52,161 nt of DNA from Chthoniobacterales bacterium (GTDB lineage Bacteria > Verrucomicrobiota > Verrucomicrobiia > Chthoniobacterales > UBA6821). The stretch lies in assembly GCA_026461395.1 (NCBI GenBank), contig JAPJNA010000025.1, forward strand, positions 1 through 52,161, in the 5' to 3' direction. A program made the translations under genes and the position numbers. Under the pieces are notes generated by a model. The model did no database searches and was not told where the DNA came from. It worked only from the letters and a program-made list of their open reading frames with translations. How positions within the stretch are numbered: position 1 is the stretch's first letter; every line of letters starts with the position of its first letter. Shown piece after piece: positions 51,116 through 52,161 of this stretch.

Positions 51116-51466
51116 ATGAAGATCAGACAAATTCCGTTACTCCTCATCAGTCTTGCGCTGGGAGCTTGCGCTTCCTCTACGCCCGTACAGAGATATTCGG
51201 AAAGCCAGTCAAAATTCAGTCCTCCAACGCAAGTAATGAGCACCACTATCTCTCAAAAGGATTGGTATCGTTTGCATGTTCGGGCTGCTACAGGCTTTGT
51301 CCCTATTTCTGCCTGCCGTGAAGATGCAGTCGATAGAGCAAAGCAGTTCTGCGAACTCCAAGGGAAAGGAATGGTTATGCTTGGAGAAAAAACCTCCTCG
51401 CCGATTTTGTATCCAGGCAACTTTCCAAGGATCGAGATCATCTTTGCTACTGTAGATAAAAAGTAG
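51116..51466 (+). CDS. small lipoprotein of unknown function
   Basis: 116 residues. The lipobox LALGAC follows a short signal peptide. The mature region has two cysteines (ISACREDAVDRAKQFCELQG) that could form a disulfide and a C-terminal beta stretch (FPRIEIIFATVDKK). No family is recognised with confidence. It lies 29 bp after the previous lipoprotein gene. Confidence 0.65.
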   Translation: MKIRQIPLLLISLALGACASSTPVQRYSESQSKFSPPTQVMSTTISQKDWYRLHVRAATGFVPISACREDAVDRAKQFCELQGKGMVMLGEKTSSPILYPGNFPRIEIIFATVDKK

Positions 51467-51493
51467 CAGCGGTAGTCTCCAGTCTTTTAGCGC

Positions 51494-51793
51494 ATGTCAG
51501 TTCATCCTAATGATGAGAGCTTGAAGCTCTTTTTGATCGAAATCCTCTCTTCGGAAATCCTTGAGACGCCTCCTGGTTTTGACGAACACTCCAATCTTTT
51601 TGATGCAGGATTAGACTCACTTGGAACCATGCAATTGCTTGTTCGGATCGAACAGAGATTTGGAATTCAGATACCTGCCGGTAAGCTGACAAAAGAAAAT
51701 AGCTCAACAATCCAACAACTAACCCTATTGATAGCTGACTCGGCGGGTAAGGAAGTTCCTCTCAACAGCATCCGAGAAAAAGTCTCTCTCTGA
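51494..51793 (+). CDS. acyl carrier protein-like (phosphopantetheine-binding) protein
   Basis: 99 residues with a four-helix ACP pattern. The carrier site is NLFDAGLDSLGTMQLLVRIE; the serine of DSL accepts 4-prime-phosphopantetheine. Residues near the C-terminus (QLTLLIADSAGK) match helix 4. It is separate from any fatty-acid operon in the window, so a specialised ACP (for lipid or natural-product synthesis) is likely. The next gene, 16 bp on, is an FAD oxidoreductase, but that gene is broken. Confidence 0.88.
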   Translation: MSVHPNDESLKLFLIEILSSEILETPPGFDEHSNLFDAGLDSLGTMQLLVRIEQRFGIQIPAGKLTKENSSTIQQLTLLIADSAGKEVPLNSIREKVSL

Positions 51794-51809
51794 GGGGGGC
51801 GTTGCTAAA

Positions 51810-52085
51810 ATGCACGCCGACGTTGTTGTAATTGGGGGAGGAAGCGCAGGAATTGCCGCAGCAATCAGTTCTGCTAGAAAAGGCGCTATTGTAGTGCTTG
51901 TGGAAAAGCATGGAATGCTCGGAGGAATGGCTTCAACCGCTATGGTGCATTCCATTTGTGGTCTCTACTTACTTCGAGACAATGAGACAGAACCGTTGGT
52001 TTTCGCTAATGAAGGGTTCGCTAGGGAGTTTTCAGAGAATCTAATCAAAAAAGGGGGAGCACGTGACGTGACCTCGCAGATTTGA
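51810..52085 (+). pseudogene. FAD-dependent oxidoreductase, truncated after 91 residues
   Basis: The N-terminus HADVVVIGGGSAGIAAAISS is a clean Rossmann dinucleotide fold (GxGxxG), and the LVEKHGMLGGMASTAMVHSI stretch is the FAD_oxidored (PF12831-type) pattern. These enzymes are normally 400-600 residues. The frame ends at 52083-52085, just before sequence that reads as an IS3-like transposase start. Insertion of an IS into the gene is the simplest explanation. The rest of the oxidoreductase may continue beyond the window. Confidence 0.75.
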
Positions 52086-52161
52086 GCCAGTTGGTGTGTT
52101 AGTCTTTGGGTTCAACCAACCCCAAAGACCATGAAAGGAAAGAGACACAGTACAGAGGACA
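52086..52161 (+). mobile_element. start of an IS3-family-like insertion sequence
   Basis: From an ATG at 52131 the frame reads MKGKRHSTED to the edge, resembling IS3-group OrfA transposase N-termini. A 9-bp inverted repeat GTCTTTGGG/CCCAAAGAC (52102-52110, 52121-52129) sits just before the ATG. The exact left end and the target duplication cannot be fixed because the right end is outside. Confidence 0.55.

Overview
The window reads as chromosomal DNA from a Gram-negative, most likely a member of the Verrucomicrobiota/PVC group. This is an inference. The supports are an LL-diaminopimelate aminotransferase (dapL), a lipoprotein-rich proteome, a secreted sulfatase beside its own formylglycine-generating enzyme, a PEP-CTERM protease, a divergent type II secretion operon and few clear Shine-Dalgarno sites. 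No rRNA, CRISPR array or replication origin was seen.

Layout. 1-2.1 kb: minus-strand cupin-exbB-exbD-tonB operon. 2.2-13 kb: a secreted LolA-like protein, a 274-bp element with 18-bp terminal inverted repeats, an ABC-F ATPase, pyruvate kinase, a DUF4410-like lipoprotein, an NhaD-type antiporter, riboflavin synthase and a three-gene DevCAB/MacB-like exporter. 13-21.5 kb: a light/DNA-repair cluster holding three different photolyase/cryptochrome-type flavoproteins, DUF3050, DUF2256, an ADP-ribosylglycohydrolase, a TIGR03643/DUF2805 protein, AlkB and a membrane protein that looks like an M48 peptidase stripped of its zinc ligands. 21.5-26.1 kb: sulfatase, unknown secreted protein and formylglycine-generating enzyme, bounded by ~128-bp direct repeats derived from the start of the M48-like gene. 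26-30 kb: an M29 aminopeptidase interrupted by one in-frame TGA, a trypsin-like PEP-CTERM protease, and dapL.

30-32.4 kb: a hipBA toxin-antitoxin pair lies between two near-identical tRNA genes. The first is an intact tRNA-Val(CAC). The second is a decayed copy whose anticodon has become CTC. 32.5-40.7 kb: glmS, glgC, a lipoprotein, glyS, xseA and a Lon-N-domain protein. 40.8-49.8 kb: a tightly overlapped type II secretion operon (gspG-H-I-J-K-L-M-C-D, without gspE/F in the window). 49.9-52.2 kb: tRNA-Tyr, then a stretch that looks more AT-rich, with two small lipoproteins, an acyl carrier protein and an FAD oxidoreductase cut short where an IS3-like transposase reading frame begins.

The most unusual items are the multi-photolyase cluster with an ADP-ribosylglycohydrolase and a flavoprotein that may have its domains in permuted order, the tRNA-flanked hipBA module with an anticodon-switched tRNA copy, and the repeat-bounded sulfatase island whose duplication appears to have written a new C-terminal tail onto the formylglycine-generating enzyme.
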